Origin: Bacteroidales bacterium UBA1077 | GTDB taxonomy: Bacteria; Bacteroidota; Bacteroidia; Bacteroidales; UBA932 | Reading direction: 5' to 3' | Assembly: GCA_002314195.1 (NCBI GenBank) | Contig: DCCQ01000074.1 | Span: 1 to 64,000, forward strand | Length of the DNA stretch: 64,000 nt | Shown: one piece after another, positions 1 to 8,374 of the stretch | Position numbering within the stretch: the first letter of the stretch is position 1 | Layout of the letters: every line of letters begins with the position of its first letter | Notes under the pieces: generated by a model | What the model saw: only the letters and a program-made list of their open reading frames with translations | Databases searched by the model: none | What the model was told of the DNA's origin: nothing | Made by a program: the position numbers and the translations under genes

Positions 1-69
1 TGGGTAGGAGAATCGAACTCCTATTGCGGGAATGAAAATCCCGAGTACTAACCGTTATACGAACCCACC
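1..69 (-). tRNA. tRNA-Glu (anticodon TTC), 3' end cut by window edge
   Basis: Read on the minus strand, a cloverleaf folds from position 69: acceptor GGTGGGT, D arm GTA/TAC with loop TAACGGTTAG, anticodon stem CGGGA/TCCCG around loop TTTTCAT (anticodon TTC, Glu), and T arm AGGAG/CTCCT with loop TTCGATT. Five bases of the 3' acceptor strand are present (ACCCA). The last acceptor bases and the discriminator lie outside the window. Confidence 0.93.
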
Positions 70-161
70 AAACAAGGTTTCCCAAAAAGGCAGCTGCCAA
101 ATTGGGATGCAAATATATGGATAATTTTCGACCTTGCAAAATAATTCGGCCGTTATTTGCC

Positions 162-1178
162 TTATTTGCCCTCATTTCCATCCTTATCCCACTCAAACGA
201 GTACAAAAGCGACTCTGTTTGCCTGAGATATTGACGTTTGTCGTATTTCGGAGCATAGACCCAAGCCTCCAGCACAATGATGTCCTTGCCGTCCTTGCTG
301 TAGAAGGAGTGAGAGACGAAAGGGCCTCCCATGTAGTCGTTGTAGACCTCCCAAAGGCCTCTGGTCTCCACGAAGTCCAGGTTGTGGTACTTCAGAAACC
401 GGATGCCTGGCTTGACGAACACGCTTGTCGTCATGTAGGAGTTCTCGGCTGTGGCGGGAACATATTTCTTGAGGAAAGCATTGCGTTTTGCGATGATGTT
501 CTCCTCCGTGAAAGGATCCTCGGATGTCGCCGGGTACTTGTAGATGAACACGCCCTGAGTGCTGTATTGCTTCTCGTCAGCTATCCAGATGAAGTCATCC
601 GTCACTTTCTTCAGATTGTAGCCGACAGGGAAATGTATCCTTCCGCCGACCATTTTGGCGACCACATCTCCAAGTTTTGACTCTTCGTAGAGCAATGTGT
701 TTGCGATGACACGGTTCCTTTCAGCCTGTTCGATGGCTCCGGTGATGTTCTCCCCGTTCTTTTCGAGGACGACAATGGCGGAGTCCGCGCACGATGCGTT
801 GACCTGGATCACGCACTGCGGGTGAGCCCAGACATCCGTCCGGTAAACAACGCCCTGTTTCACGACGGTCGAGTCGATGTTGAAGATCACGATGTTCCTG
901 TGGAGCTTGAACATGTCCGAGAACGCTCCAGGCGAGAGGTTTACCAATGAATATAAAGGCTCCCTTTGCGGCAGGTACTCGCAGTCTCTCGCGAGCAGGC
1001 CTCCGATTTCGCTGCCCAGATTTCCCTCCCAGTTGCCCTTGCCGACGACGATGATGACTTCTCCGGCCTTGCCAGAGACGTTGGGCAGCAGAGGCTTTGT
1101 GTTGTTATTGCACGACACCGCGCTGAACAGGGCCAATGTGCCGATGACGATTCTTGATATTCTTTTCATTGTCTTCAT
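162..1178 (-). CDS. DUF4837 family lipoprotein
   Basis: A 338-residue protein that begins with a lipoprotein signal peptide ending LFSAVSC, so Cys23 is the probable lipidation site. The rest matches the Bacteroidetes-restricted DUF4837 family in length and in features such as the early VIIVVGKGNWEG stretch. No enzymatic role is known for the family. It is the last gene of the minus-strand run M23 peptidase, dxr, rseP, DUF4837, starting 12 bases after the rseP stop, so it is probably co-transcribed with these envelope genes. A second ATG three codons in (MKRIS) is an equally possible start. Function is not assignable; an envelope location is inferred from the signal peptide. Confidence 0.85.
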   Translation of the reverse strand: MKTMKRISRIVIGTLALFSAVSCNNNTKPLLPNVSGKAGEVIIVVGKGNWEGNLGSEIGGLLARDCEYLPQREPLYSLVNLSPGAFSDMFKLHRNIVIFNIDSTVVKQGVVYRTDVWAHPQCVIQVNASCADSAIVVLEKNGENITGAIEQAERNRVIANTLLYEESKLGDVVAKMVGGRIHFPVGYNLKKVTDDFIWIADEKQYSTQGVFIYKYPATSEDPFTEENIIAKRNAFLKKYVPATAENSYMTTSVFVKPGIRFLKYHNLDFVETRGLWEVYNDYMGGPFVSHSFYSKDGKDIIVLEAWVYAPKYDKRQYLRQTESLLYSFEWDKDGNEGK

Positions 1179-1190
1179 ATTATGCTCTTT

Positions 1191-2534
1191 TTAATGGATC
1201 AGCCTTGCTATGTCGTTCCCGAACGCCAGCACCATCAGCACCATCAGCAGGAACATACCGGCAATCTGCGCCGCCGTGAGGAATCTGTCACTCGGTTTCC
1301 GCCCGGTGATCATCTCATAGAGGCAGAACACGATGTGTCCTCCGTCAAGCGCCGGAATCGGCAGAAGGTTCATCACTCCGAGCATGATGGAAAGCAGGGC
1401 CAGGATATTCAGGAACCTGTACCAGTCCCATGTCGCCGGGAAAACCTGGCCGATGGCTATGAAACTGCCCACGGATTTGTAGGCCTCCGTGCTCGGCGAC
1501 GCCACAAGTTTCAGATCCCGCAGATAGCCTCCGATGGTTTCGAAAGTCAATTTGAATCCCGCCGGAATGGCGCTGATCCATGAATATTCCTTCGTCCTGA
1601 CACCCGGAATCTGCATGAACACCCCGATTCTTCCGGCCGTGTCAACCTGAAGCGGGACGGAAAGTGTGTCTGCCCCACGGAGAATGGTAGCGGTGACGGT
1701 ACCGCCGCTGACTTCTGAAAGATACTTTCTGGAATCCTGCACGAACGGTGTGCTGACGCTGTCCAGGGCGATGATCCTGTCGTCATGCCGCAGCCCTGCC
1801 GTGGAGTTGGCCGAGGCGCTCATCACTGAGTCGATCACGAAAGGAACGGCCAGGTCGAACACCCCGGGAGTGTTGAGCACCGCCCCTATCTTCGAACGGT
1901 CGATGTAAAGATCGACCGTGTCCTTGTCCCTCAGTACCGTGACCTTGCTGACATTCCTGCGCGCCAGATCCGCCTGAAGCATCCCGAAATTCTCGGGAAC
2001 ATATTCATCCATCTTGATGATGTGGTCGCCGTTGCGGAATCCGAGTTCCACACCTAACTCATTGGTATAGATCTGACTGCCCTCGTTGCTGATGTATGCG
2101 CTTCCCCAGATCGCCATAATCCCGATGTAGACGATGATGGCGAACAAGAAGTTGTAGAACACTCCTCCTCCCATCACCAGAAGCCTCTGCCAGGCCTTTT
2201 TGGTGCGGAATTCCCACGGCTGCGGATCCTTTTTCATCGATTCCAGATCCATCGACTCGTCAATCATCCCGCAAATCTTGCAGTAACCGCCCAGCGGCAG
2301 CCAGCCGATGCCATATTCAGTCTCCCAATCCTTGGCTTTCGGGAATATCCTTGTGAACCATTTCCCCTTGGTGCTGAACAGTTTGGTCCCGCCCGCGTCG
2401 AAGAAAAGGAAAAATTTGTCCACTCTGATTCCGAACAGTTTCGCGAATGTGAAATGTCCGAATTCGTGGATTACGATCAGTATTGAAAGCGCAAGAATGA
2501 CTTGCAGAATCTTAATCAGTATAACCATCTTCAA
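1191..2534 (-). CDS. rseP: RseP-type site-2 membrane metalloprotease (M50)
   Basis: A 447-residue inner-membrane zinc protease. The HEFGH motif (residues 23-27) sits in the first transmembrane segment, PDZ-like regions occupy the middle, and NLLPIPALDGGH, the family's second zinc-ligand segment, lies near residue 390. In other bacteria RseP cleaves membrane-embedded anti-sigma factors and leftover signal peptides. Its ATG overlaps the dxr stop by four bases (2531-2534), a dxr-rseP pairing common in bacteria. The window holds anti-sigma-type proteins at 16.2 and 36.8 kb that could be substrates, but nothing in the sequence shows that. Confidence 0.95.
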   Translation of the reverse strand: MKMVILIKILQVILALSILIVIHEFGHFTFAKLFGIRVDKFFLFFDAGGTKLFSTKGKWFTRIFPKAKDWETEYGIGWLPLGGYCKICGMIDESMDLESMKKDPQPWEFRTKKAWQRLLVMGGGVFYNFLFAIIVYIGIMAIWGSAYISNEGSQIYTNELGVELGFRNGDHIIKMDEYVPENFGMLQADLARRNVSKVTVLRDKDTVDLYIDRSKIGAVLNTPGVFDLAVPFVIDSVMSASANSTAGLRHDDRIIALDSVSTPFVQDSRKYLSEVSGGTVTATILRGADTLSVPLQVDTAGRIGVFMQIPGVRTKEYSWISAIPAGFKLTFETIGGYLRDLKLVASPSTEAYKSVGSFIAIGQVFPATWDWYRFLNILALLSIMLGVMNLLPIPALDGGHIVFCLYEMITGRKPSDRFLTAAQIAGMFLLMVLMVLAFGNDIARLIH

Positions 2535-3703
2535 CCTTTCTTAGCGATGGCCTCGATCTTCCTTTGGGCCAATGAATATGTTTCCTCGTTTGTCTTGAAT
2601 ATGTCCTCGACAGACGGCTCTTTGATGAACGGCGCGCATTCCATGCACTCGCCGGCCACATCCGTGATGCCGTAGAACGGAATCCTGTCTTGAAGGTAAG
2701 CCGCCACGGCGGCCTCGTTGGCCGCGTTCAGGGCGCAAGGAATATTCCCGCCCCGCTCGATCGCCTTGTATGCCAGCGTCAGGGCCGGAAACTTTTCCGT
2801 GTCAGGCTTGAAGAACGAGATGCCGCCCAGTTCCGCGAAATCCAGTTTCCTGTTTGCCAGCGGAAGTCTCTCCGGGAATCCGATCGCGAACTGGATCGGC
2901 TCGCGCATGTCCGGACTTGCAAGTTGTGCGATGACGGCTCCGTCTTCATATTCAACCATAGAGTGAATGATGGATTCCGGGTGCACGATGACGTTGATCT
3001 TGCTGACAGGAGTGTCGAACAGCCACCTCGCCTCGATCACCTCGAAGCCTTTGTTCATCATTGTGGCTGAGTCGATTGTGATCTTCGCTCCCATGCTCCA
3101 GTTCGGATGTTTGAGAGCCATGTCCTTTGTGGCGGCGCTGATCCGTGCCTTGTCCCATGTCCTGAACGGGCCTCCTGAGGCTGTAAGGTGGATCTTGTGT
3201 ATCGCATTGCCCTGCGCGGACAGCAGGCACTGGAAAATAGCCGAATGCTCCGAGTCCACAGGTAGAATCGGGGCGTGATATTTCTTTGACATTCCCATCA
3301 CGACCGAGCCGGCGGCCACGAGAGTCTCCTTGTTGGCCAATGCGATGACTTTTCCGGCTCCGATCGCCGCCATAGTCGGGGCGAGTCCGCTGAATCCGAC
3401 CATCGCAGCCACCACGATGTCCACCCTGTCGCTTGTCACCAGGTCGCACACGGACTTCATTCCCGCGAAGGCTTTCGTGTCGGTGCCTTCCAGTGCGTCT
3501 GAAAGATCCTTGTACTTGTTTTCGTCACAGATGACGGCGTTGTTGGCGTCGAACTCTCTGGCCTGTATGGCCATCTGTTCCCAACTGCCTTTGCATGTAA
3601 GCAGTTCGACCTCAAACAGATCCCTATGCTCCCTGATTACCTCCAGAGTCTGCCGGCCTATGGATCCGGTCGAACCGAGTATCGCTATTCTTCTCTTTTC
3701 CAT
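2531..3703 (-). CDS. dxr: 1-deoxy-D-xylulose 5-phosphate reductoisomerase
   Basis: A 390-residue enzyme of the MEP isoprenoid pathway that converts DXP to 2-C-methyl-D-erythritol 4-phosphate with NADPH. The N-terminal nucleotide-binding signature GSTGSIGRQT is at residues 10-19. The metal-binding DSEHSAIFQ segment is near residue 150, and the conserved GASMMNKG-like substrate segment appears as SATMMNKG near residue 230. Length is normal for the family. The start shares one base with the end of the upstream M23 gene and the stop overlaps rseP, which supports a tightly packed operon. Confidence 0.96.
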   Translation of the reverse strand: MEKRRIAILGSTGSIGRQTLEVIREHRDLFEVELLTCKGSWEQMAIQAREFDANNAVICDENKYKDLSDALEGTDTKAFAGMKSVCDLVTSDRVDIVVAAMVGFSGLAPTMAAIGAGKVIALANKETLVAAGSVVMGMSKKYHAPILPVDSEHSAIFQCLLSAQGNAIHKIHLTASGGPFRTWDKARISAATKDMALKHPNWSMGAKITIDSATMMNKGFEVIEARWLFDTPVSKINVIVHPESIIHSMVEYEDGAVIAQLASPDMREPIQFAIGFPERLPLANRKLDFAELGGISFFKPDTEKFPALTLAYKAIERGGNIPCALNAANEAAVAAYLQDRIPFYGITDVAGECMECAPFIKEPSVEDIFKTNEETYSLAQRKIEAIAKKG

Positions 3704-4551
3704 CAGAAACTGATATATTTGGTAGGATCCACCGCCTCGCCTTTGTGCCAGAGTTCAAAATGAAGATGGTCCCCGTCAGAGAGCGAGCCGGAGCCGCCGA
3801 GAATCGCTATAGGCATGCCGGCCGTCACCTTGTCTCCGGTCTTCTTCATCAATTTCTGGTTGTGCTTGTAAACCGAGATGATGTCTCCCTCGTGCTGGAT
3901 TCTTATAGTGTAGCCCTCCGTGTCGGTCCATCCGGCCGAGATCACCGTTCCGTCCAGGACAGACATGACGACAGAGTTGTCCGGAGCCGTGATGTCGATG
4001 TAAGGATGCAGCGCCTTGTCATAGCCTTGTGAAACAACACCTTTGAGAGGCGTGAAGAAATGCATGCCTTCGATCGGCAGCGTTCTGGATGAACTTGACT
4101 TGATGTCGAACTTGTCTTCCTCCGCGACTTCTTCCCTGAGCAATGAATCCTTCCTCGCAAGTTCTTTTGGATCAGCGGACTTGCGAGCGTTGTTCTTTCT
4201 GACTTCCAACAGGCTGTCTATCTTGAGCGGCTCCTGCCCGTCAACGACCCTTCTTAGATTCTCTGAATATAACTCCCATTTGGTTATCACATTCTCCAGC
4301 GAGTCGATCCTGATGGCGTTCTGGATGGCGTCATGCTTTGTGCGGGCGTCCGGGTAGCCAGGGATCAAGGTTCGTACCGGGGTGTAGGCGATGAGGCAAA
4401 AGATGACAGTGATTGTGACCACAAGACTTGTGATCACGGTCACGATAGCTCCCATCCTGGTGAATTTCCTGGACCAGAGTTTATCGTGGGTGTCATCATC
4501 CACTATGGTGAGCCTAAGGTTGTTGCTGGCGCCTTTTTTCAGTTTGGACAT
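3703..4551 (-). CDS. M23 family metallopeptidase (membrane-anchored, LytM-like)
   Basis: A 282-residue protein with a short cytoplasmic N-terminus, one transmembrane helix at about residues 34-56, a charged linker, and a C-terminal M23 domain carrying HPYIDITAP (the His...Asp zinc ligands) and HLHFELW. Such proteins are peptidoglycan endopeptidases or regulators of amidases. It is the first gene of the minus-strand operon leading into dxr and rseP and is divergent from ruvX. The zinc-binding residues look intact, so activity is plausible. The substrate cross-link cannot be read from the sequence. Confidence 0.9.
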   Translation of the reverse strand: MSKLKKGASNNLRLTIVDDDTHDKLWSRKFTRMGAIVTVITSLVVTITVIFCLIAYTPVRTLIPGYPDARTKHDAIQNAIRIDSLENVITKWELYSENLRRVVDGQEPLKIDSLLEVRKNNARKSADPKELARKDSLLREEVAEEDKFDIKSSSSRTLPIEGMHFFTPLKGVVSQGYDKALHPYIDITAPDNSVVMSVLDGTVISAGWTDTEGYTIRIQHEGDIISVYKHNQKLMKKTGDKVTAGMPIAILGGSGSLSDGDHLHFELWHKGEAVDPTKYISF

Positions 4552-4556
4552 AAGAT

Positions 4557-4587
4557 TTTGACTTGAAAGCCTTTTTCGTTAACTTTG
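4557..4587 (+). promoter_or_regulatory. Bacteroidetes-type promoter for ruvX
   Basis: TTTG at 4557-4560, exactly 19 bases, then TAACTTTG at 4580-4587, a full match to the primary sigma (sigma-ABfr) consensus. It lies inside the 5' extension of the long open frame, which argues that translation starts at 4596 and gives a very short leader of only a few bases. Confidence 0.75.
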
Positions 4588-4595
4588 CGGATTAC

Positions 4596-5015
4596 ATGGA
4601 CAGAATCATCGGCATAGATTACGGACGCAAGCGCGTGGGAGTCGCGGTCAGCGACCCGCTGGGTATTTTTGCCTCAGCCCTGGACACGGTTCCTTCTGCA
4701 AAGATAATAGAATATATCAAAAATTATGCTCAAAAGGAGACCATAACACGCTTTGTGGTCGGCTATCCGATGAACATGAACAACAGGCCGTCCGAAGCGG
4801 CCGCCGATGTGGACATATTCCTGAAGAATCTGGCCAAGGCTTTTCCTGGCATTCCGGTGACTCTTGAGGATGAACGGTTCACGTCCGTGCTCGCGCACCG
4901 GGCTATGATCGATGGCGGGATGAAGGCGAAGGATCGCAGGGACAAGACATCGGTGGACAAGATTAGCGCCGCCATCATCCTGCAGAGTTATCTGGACAGA
5001 ACGAACAGAAATTAA
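4596..5015 (+). CDS. ruvX: RuvX/YqgF pre-16S rRNA nuclease
   Basis: A 139-residue RNase H-fold protein of the RuvX/YqgF family, implicated in final processing of 16S rRNA 5' ends. The N-terminal GIDYGRKRVGVAVSDPLG carries the catalytic Asp, and a conserved DERFTS segment follows near the middle. The frame is open from 4563, but the start is set at 4596 because the protein family begins with MxRIIGIDYG and a consensus promoter ends at 4587. It is followed 11 bases later by def and is divergent from the M23-dxr-rseP operon. Confidence 0.93.
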   Translation: MDRIIGIDYGRKRVGVAVSDPLGIFASALDTVPSAKIIEYIKNYAQKETITRFVVGYPMNMNNRPSEAAADVDIFLKNLAKAFPGIPVTLEDERFTSVLAHRAMIDGGMKAKDRRDKTSVDKISAAIILQSYLDRTNRN

Positions 5016-5026
5016 AGGTTGGAGAT

Positions 5027-5581
5027 ATGATATTACCTATTTATTTATACGGGTCTGAGGTCCTCAGGCAGAAGGCTGCCCCGGCTGACCTCTCGGAGAA
5101 GGAAAAAATCACCAGACTGGTGGCTGACATGGAGGAGACACTCGCAAAATCTGAAGGCTGCGGACTAGCCGCCCCTCAGGTTGGTGAGAGTGTGCGTGTC
5201 CTGATCGTTGACGGCACGGGAATGACAGATGTCTACCCTTACCTCGCGGATTTCAAGAGGGTGATGATCAACCCGGTCATCCTGGAGGAGAGCGAGAAAA
5301 AGTGTGAATATTCAGAAGGATGTCTCAGCATCCCAGGCGTCTACTGCGATGTGACAAGGCCGCAGAGTATGACAGTTGAATATTACAACGGTGATTTCGA
5401 GAAGGTTACTGAGACCTTTGACAAGTTCGCCTGCCGTATGGTGCAGCACGAGATGTCACATCTGGACGGCGATCTTTTCGTGGATCATGTCGCTCCCATA
5501 AGGAAGAAGATCATTTCGAAAAAGCTCCAGAACATCGCGAAAGGAAAGGTTTTTGCAAGGTACGCCACGAAAATTAAATAA
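5027..5581 (+). CDS. def: peptide deformylase
   Basis: A 184-residue metalloenzyme that removes the N-formyl group from new polypeptides. All three family motifs are present: GCGLAAPQVG near residue 46, EGCLSIPG (metal-ligand Cys) near residue 100, and QHEMSHLDG, in which HEMSH gives two metal ligands and the catalytic Glu. The residue after HEM is Ser where many deformylases have Asp, a tolerated variation. The gene lies 11 bases after ruvX and 10 bases before the phosphohexomutase start. Confidence 0.95.
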   Translation: MILPIYLYGSEVLRQKAAPADLSEKEKITRLVADMEETLAKSEGCGLAAPQVGESVRVLIVDGTGMTDVYPYLADFKRVMINPVILEESEKKCEYSEGCLSIPGVYCDVTRPQSMTVEYYNGDFEKVTETFDKFACRMVQHEMSHLDGDLFVDHVAPIRKKIISKKLQNIAKGKVFARYATKIK

Positions 5582-5591
5582 CAAGAACATT

Positions 5592-6950
5592 ATGGGTGCA
5601 TTTCACGCGTATGACATACGCGGAGTCTATAACGTTGACTTCGATCGTAACACCGCCTATAAGGTGGGTTATTTTATTCCGGAACTCCTTGACACAGACA
5701 AGGTCCTTGTGGGTCGCGACTGTCGTCTCTCGTCTCCGGAGATTCATGAATATCTTTTGAAAGGAATCACCGATGCCGGCGCCGATGTCTATGACATTGG
5801 CCTCAGCACTACCCCGATGGTTTATTTCGGAACCGCCAACTATGGGTTCAAGGCCTCGGTACAGATTACGGCCTCCCACAATCCAAAAGAGTATAACGGA
5901 ATGAAGGTTTCCAGGGAGAACGCCCTTCCTGTCGGCCTGGATTCCGGCCTCGGACAGATCCAGGAGTGGATCGAGAGCGGCAGGCCTACCCCTGTCGCCG
6001 AAAAGAGAGGGCAGGTCATCCTCAAGGATATTCATAAGGATTACCTTGACTTCCTGCTGAAATTCAAGGGCGACTATTCCGACATCAAGATCGCTTTCGA
6101 TCTCTCCAATGGAATGGCAAGTCTTTATGCTCGCGAGATATTCGGTGACGGGCCGGCCTACATATTCGAAAAGATGGACGGCAATTTTCCTAATCACGAG
6201 CCGAACCCGCTGATCCCGAAGAATGTCGAGTCACTTCAGGCTTTGGTAAAGAAGACTCGTGCTGACGTAGGCGTGATCTACGATGGTGATGCGGACCGTG
6301 TTATGTTCGTGGACAACGAGGGCAAATTCGTCTCTCCTGATCTTATGATAGCGGTTCTCGGCCATTATTATGTTGATGAAAGGCACGAGACCGGCATAGT
6401 CCTTCAGGACATCCGCAGCTCCAAGGCGGTAGGTGAGTACCTTACCCCGATGGGATGCAAGATGGCCACATGGAAGGTGGGTCGCGCCTTTGCCGCTAGA
6501 AAGCTTCGCGAACTTGACGGAGTCTGGGGCGGAGAGCTGGCCGGACACTATTATTTCCGCGATTTCTTCTATTCTGACAGCGGATTGCTGGCATCAATGC
6601 TGATCCTGAGGGTCGTGGCTGCCATGAAAAAGAAAGGCGTCACCTTGCACGAACTCATCGGCAAGATCGCCCGCTACCAGAACTCGGGCGAAATCAACTT
6701 CCGACTCGATGACAAGAAAGGCGCCATGGATGCTGTCAAGGAATATTTCACCTCGAAGGAGACTCCGACTGCCGAGATGGATTTCGACGGCTACAGGGTC
6801 GAGTTCCCGGACTGGTGGTTCAACATCCGCCCTTCCAACACGGAACCTTACCTCAGGTTCATCTGTGAGGCAACATCGGACGCTCTTCTTGAGGAAAAAG
6901 TTAACGAAACGACGAATCTTCTCGTAGAGAGATTCGGAGCAAAACTGTAG
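5592..6950 (+). CDS. phosphomannomutase/phosphoglucomutase family enzyme
   Basis: A 452-residue alpha-D-phosphohexomutase. The phosphoserine loop TASHNPKEYNGMK lies near residue 92, the Mg-binding DGDADR near residue 231, the sugar-binding GGELAGHYYF near residue 312, and the phosphate-binding RPSNTEPYLR near residue 414. Such enzymes interconvert hexose 1- and 6-phosphates for nucleotide-sugar synthesis. Whether mannose or glucose is preferred cannot be decided here. The start is placed at 5592 rather than an upstream in-frame ATG at 5553, because the upstream start would overlap def and lacks family similarity. Confidence 0.93.
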   Translation: MGAFHAYDIRGVYNVDFDRNTAYKVGYFIPELLDTDKVLVGRDCRLSSPEIHEYLLKGITDAGADVYDIGLSTTPMVYFGTANYGFKASVQITASHNPKEYNGMKVSRENALPVGLDSGLGQIQEWIESGRPTPVAEKRGQVILKDIHKDYLDFLLKFKGDYSDIKIAFDLSNGMASLYAREIFGDGPAYIFEKMDGNFPNHEPNPLIPKNVESLQALVKKTRADVGVIYDGDADRVMFVDNEGKFVSPDLMIAVLGHYYVDERHETGIVLQDIRSSKAVGEYLTPMGCKMATWKVGRAFAARKLRELDGVWGGELAGHYYFRDFFYSDSGLLASMLILRVVAAMKKKGVTLHELIGKIARYQNSGEINFRLDDKKGAMDAVKEYFTSKETPTAEMDFDGYRVEFPDWWFNIRPSNTEPYLRFICEATSDALLEEKVNETTNLLVERFGAKL

Positions 6951-6955
6951 GCGGG

Positions 6956-8017
6956 ATGATTCGTGGAAGTTTCTTGGCGAGCGCCATTGTTATGGTCCTT
7001 GCCTCTATCCAGTTCTCGGTTCCGGCCATCGCGCAGGACACCACAATCAAGACCAGGAAACAGGCTGAGATCCTCGTCCCGAGAATCTCCAGGGAGTCTG
7101 TCCAGTCAATGAATTTGTCCAAGGCTGAGGCTTTGGACACTATTGACACGGCGGATCCGCACATCAAAATCCTTCTCCTGTCGGACAACACTTGGAAGTA
7201 TTTCAAGGATTCCACCTATGCCCGTGACCATAAGATATTCAATGAATATTGGACTCACGACTATCCTGACCCGTATCATGTGTCTCTGGACGAGCTACCA
7301 GATGAGATCGCGCTTTGGATAGTGGACACATTGAGCGAGTACAAGTGCCCTCATCAAAATGACGTTTATTCAAAGTTCGGCTACCGCCACAGACGTCGTC
7401 ATCAGGGAGTGGATCTGCCTTTGCAGACGGGCACTCCTGTTTACGCCGCTTTTGATGGCAAGGTCCGCATTTCGAAGCGTTACAAAGGCTACGGCAACCT
7501 TGTGGTTCTTCGCCATGACAATGGTCTTGAGACATTCTACGGCCATCTTTCAAAGATTTACGTGAAGGATGATCAGTGGGTGAACGCCGGCACGATCATT
7601 GGCTTAGGTGGCTCGACAGGCCGTTCGACAGGGCCTCATCTACATTTCGAAACCCGTTACAAGGGCTATGCGTTTGATCCTGAATGGCTGATTGATTTCC
7701 ACTCTGGTACGTTGAGACACAGGCTGTTCGTCTTGAAGAAGAAATATCTGAACGCCAACAGCAAGTACGTTCCTGAGAGCGAACAGGAGGAGATAGACAT
7801 TCTTGAAGGCGATGCGAAGGACAAGGAGGAGGCAGCCAAGAAGGCCGAGGCCGAGAGAAAGGCCGCTGCCGCCGCCCGGTACCACACCATCCGTCAAGGA
7901 GACACTTTGGGCGCGTTGGCTCGTAAGTATCACACAACGGTCAGGACTCTCTGCCGTCTGAACGGCATCAAGGAAACCACTACCCTCCGTCTCGGCAAGA
8001 AACTTCGCGTGAAGTAA
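6956..8017 (+). CDS. secreted M23 peptidase with C-terminal LysM domain
   Basis: A 353-residue protein with an N-terminal signal peptide ending near PAIAQ. The M23 domain carries HRRRHQGVDLPLQTG (zinc ligands His and Asp) at about residues 142-156 and GPHLHFE near 225. An Ala/Lys/Glu-rich linker leads to a LysM peptidoglycan-binding domain over the last 45 residues (YHTIRQGDTLGALARKY). It probably acts as a periplasmic murein endopeptidase. It begins five bases after the phosphohexomutase stop and is the last gene of the ruvX-def operon. A REP-like palindrome begins three bases after its stop. Confidence 0.92.
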   Translation: MIRGSFLASAIVMVLASIQFSVPAIAQDTTIKTRKQAEILVPRISRESVQSMNLSKAEALDTIDTADPHIKILLLSDNTWKYFKDSTYARDHKIFNEYWTHDYPDPYHVSLDELPDEIALWIVDTLSEYKCPHQNDVYSKFGYRHRRRHQGVDLPLQTGTPVYAAFDGKVRISKRYKGYGNLVVLRHDNGLETFYGHLSKIYVKDDQWVNAGTIIGLGGSTGRSTGPHLHFETRYKGYAFDPEWLIDFHSGTLRHRLFVLKKKYLNANSKYVPESEQEEIDILEGDAKDKEEAAKKAEAERKAAAAARYHTIRQGDTLGALARKYHTTVRTLCRLNGIKETTTLRLGKKLRVK

Positions 8018-8020
8018 GGC

Positions 8021-8055
8021 CTTTCGGTCGCTGAGCTTGTCGAAGCGACCGAAGG
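8021..8055. repeat. REP-like palindrome, copy 1
   Basis: CGGTCGCTGAGCTTGTCGA followed by AGCGACCG folds into a hairpin whose stem extends to about 12 bp through flanking CTTT/AAGG. It starts three bases after the stop of the M23-LysM gene. Related copies occur at 14688, 42474, 42525, 51918 and 59347. Confidence 0.8.
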
Positions 8056-8129
8056 GGTTTCGGGGAATCCTTTCCCTATGCCCCTTCGGTGCTGTCGCAA
8101 AGCGACTGGAGGAGGATTGGATAATGAAA

Positions 8130-8163
8130 GAAAAGAGACGCAATATTTTTTGCGTCTCTTTTC
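8130..8163. terminator. bidirectional intrinsic terminator
   Basis: A 14-bp perfect stem (GAAAAGAGACGCAA with TTGCGTCTCTTTTC) closes a short T-rich loop, with T and A runs at the two ends. It lies between the plus-strand M23-LysM gene and the minus-strand tRNA that follows, so it can end both transcripts. Confidence 0.85.
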
Positions 8164-8168
8164 TTTTG

Positions 8169-8242
8169 TGGTCCCAGTAGGGCATGATCCTACGACCCCC
8201 TGATTATGAGTCAGATGCTCTAACCAACTGAGCTATGGGACC
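8169..8242 (-). tRNA. tRNA with CAT anticodon (Met or lysidine-type Ile)
   Basis: Read on the minus strand: acceptor GGTCCCA/TGGGACC with discriminator A, D arm with TTGGTTAGA, anticodon stem TCTGA/TCAGG around CTCATAA (anticodon CAT), and T stem GTAGG/CCTAC. The T loop is ATCATGC, not the usual TTCRANY: positions 54 and 58 are A and U where U and A are expected. No CCA is encoded. Elongator Met and Ile2 (CAT read after lysidine modification) cannot be told apart with confidence by eye. Confidence 0.85.
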
Positions 8243-8374
8243 GGTCATTGTCCGCCAATGGCTTGGACATAACTTCGATTCAAAGTTACCAAACTTTTTG
8301 GAAACGACAAAATTCTTTCTACCGTTCACGTTTTGCTTTTTGCATCTATGGCACTTTGACGGCTTTTTCGGACG

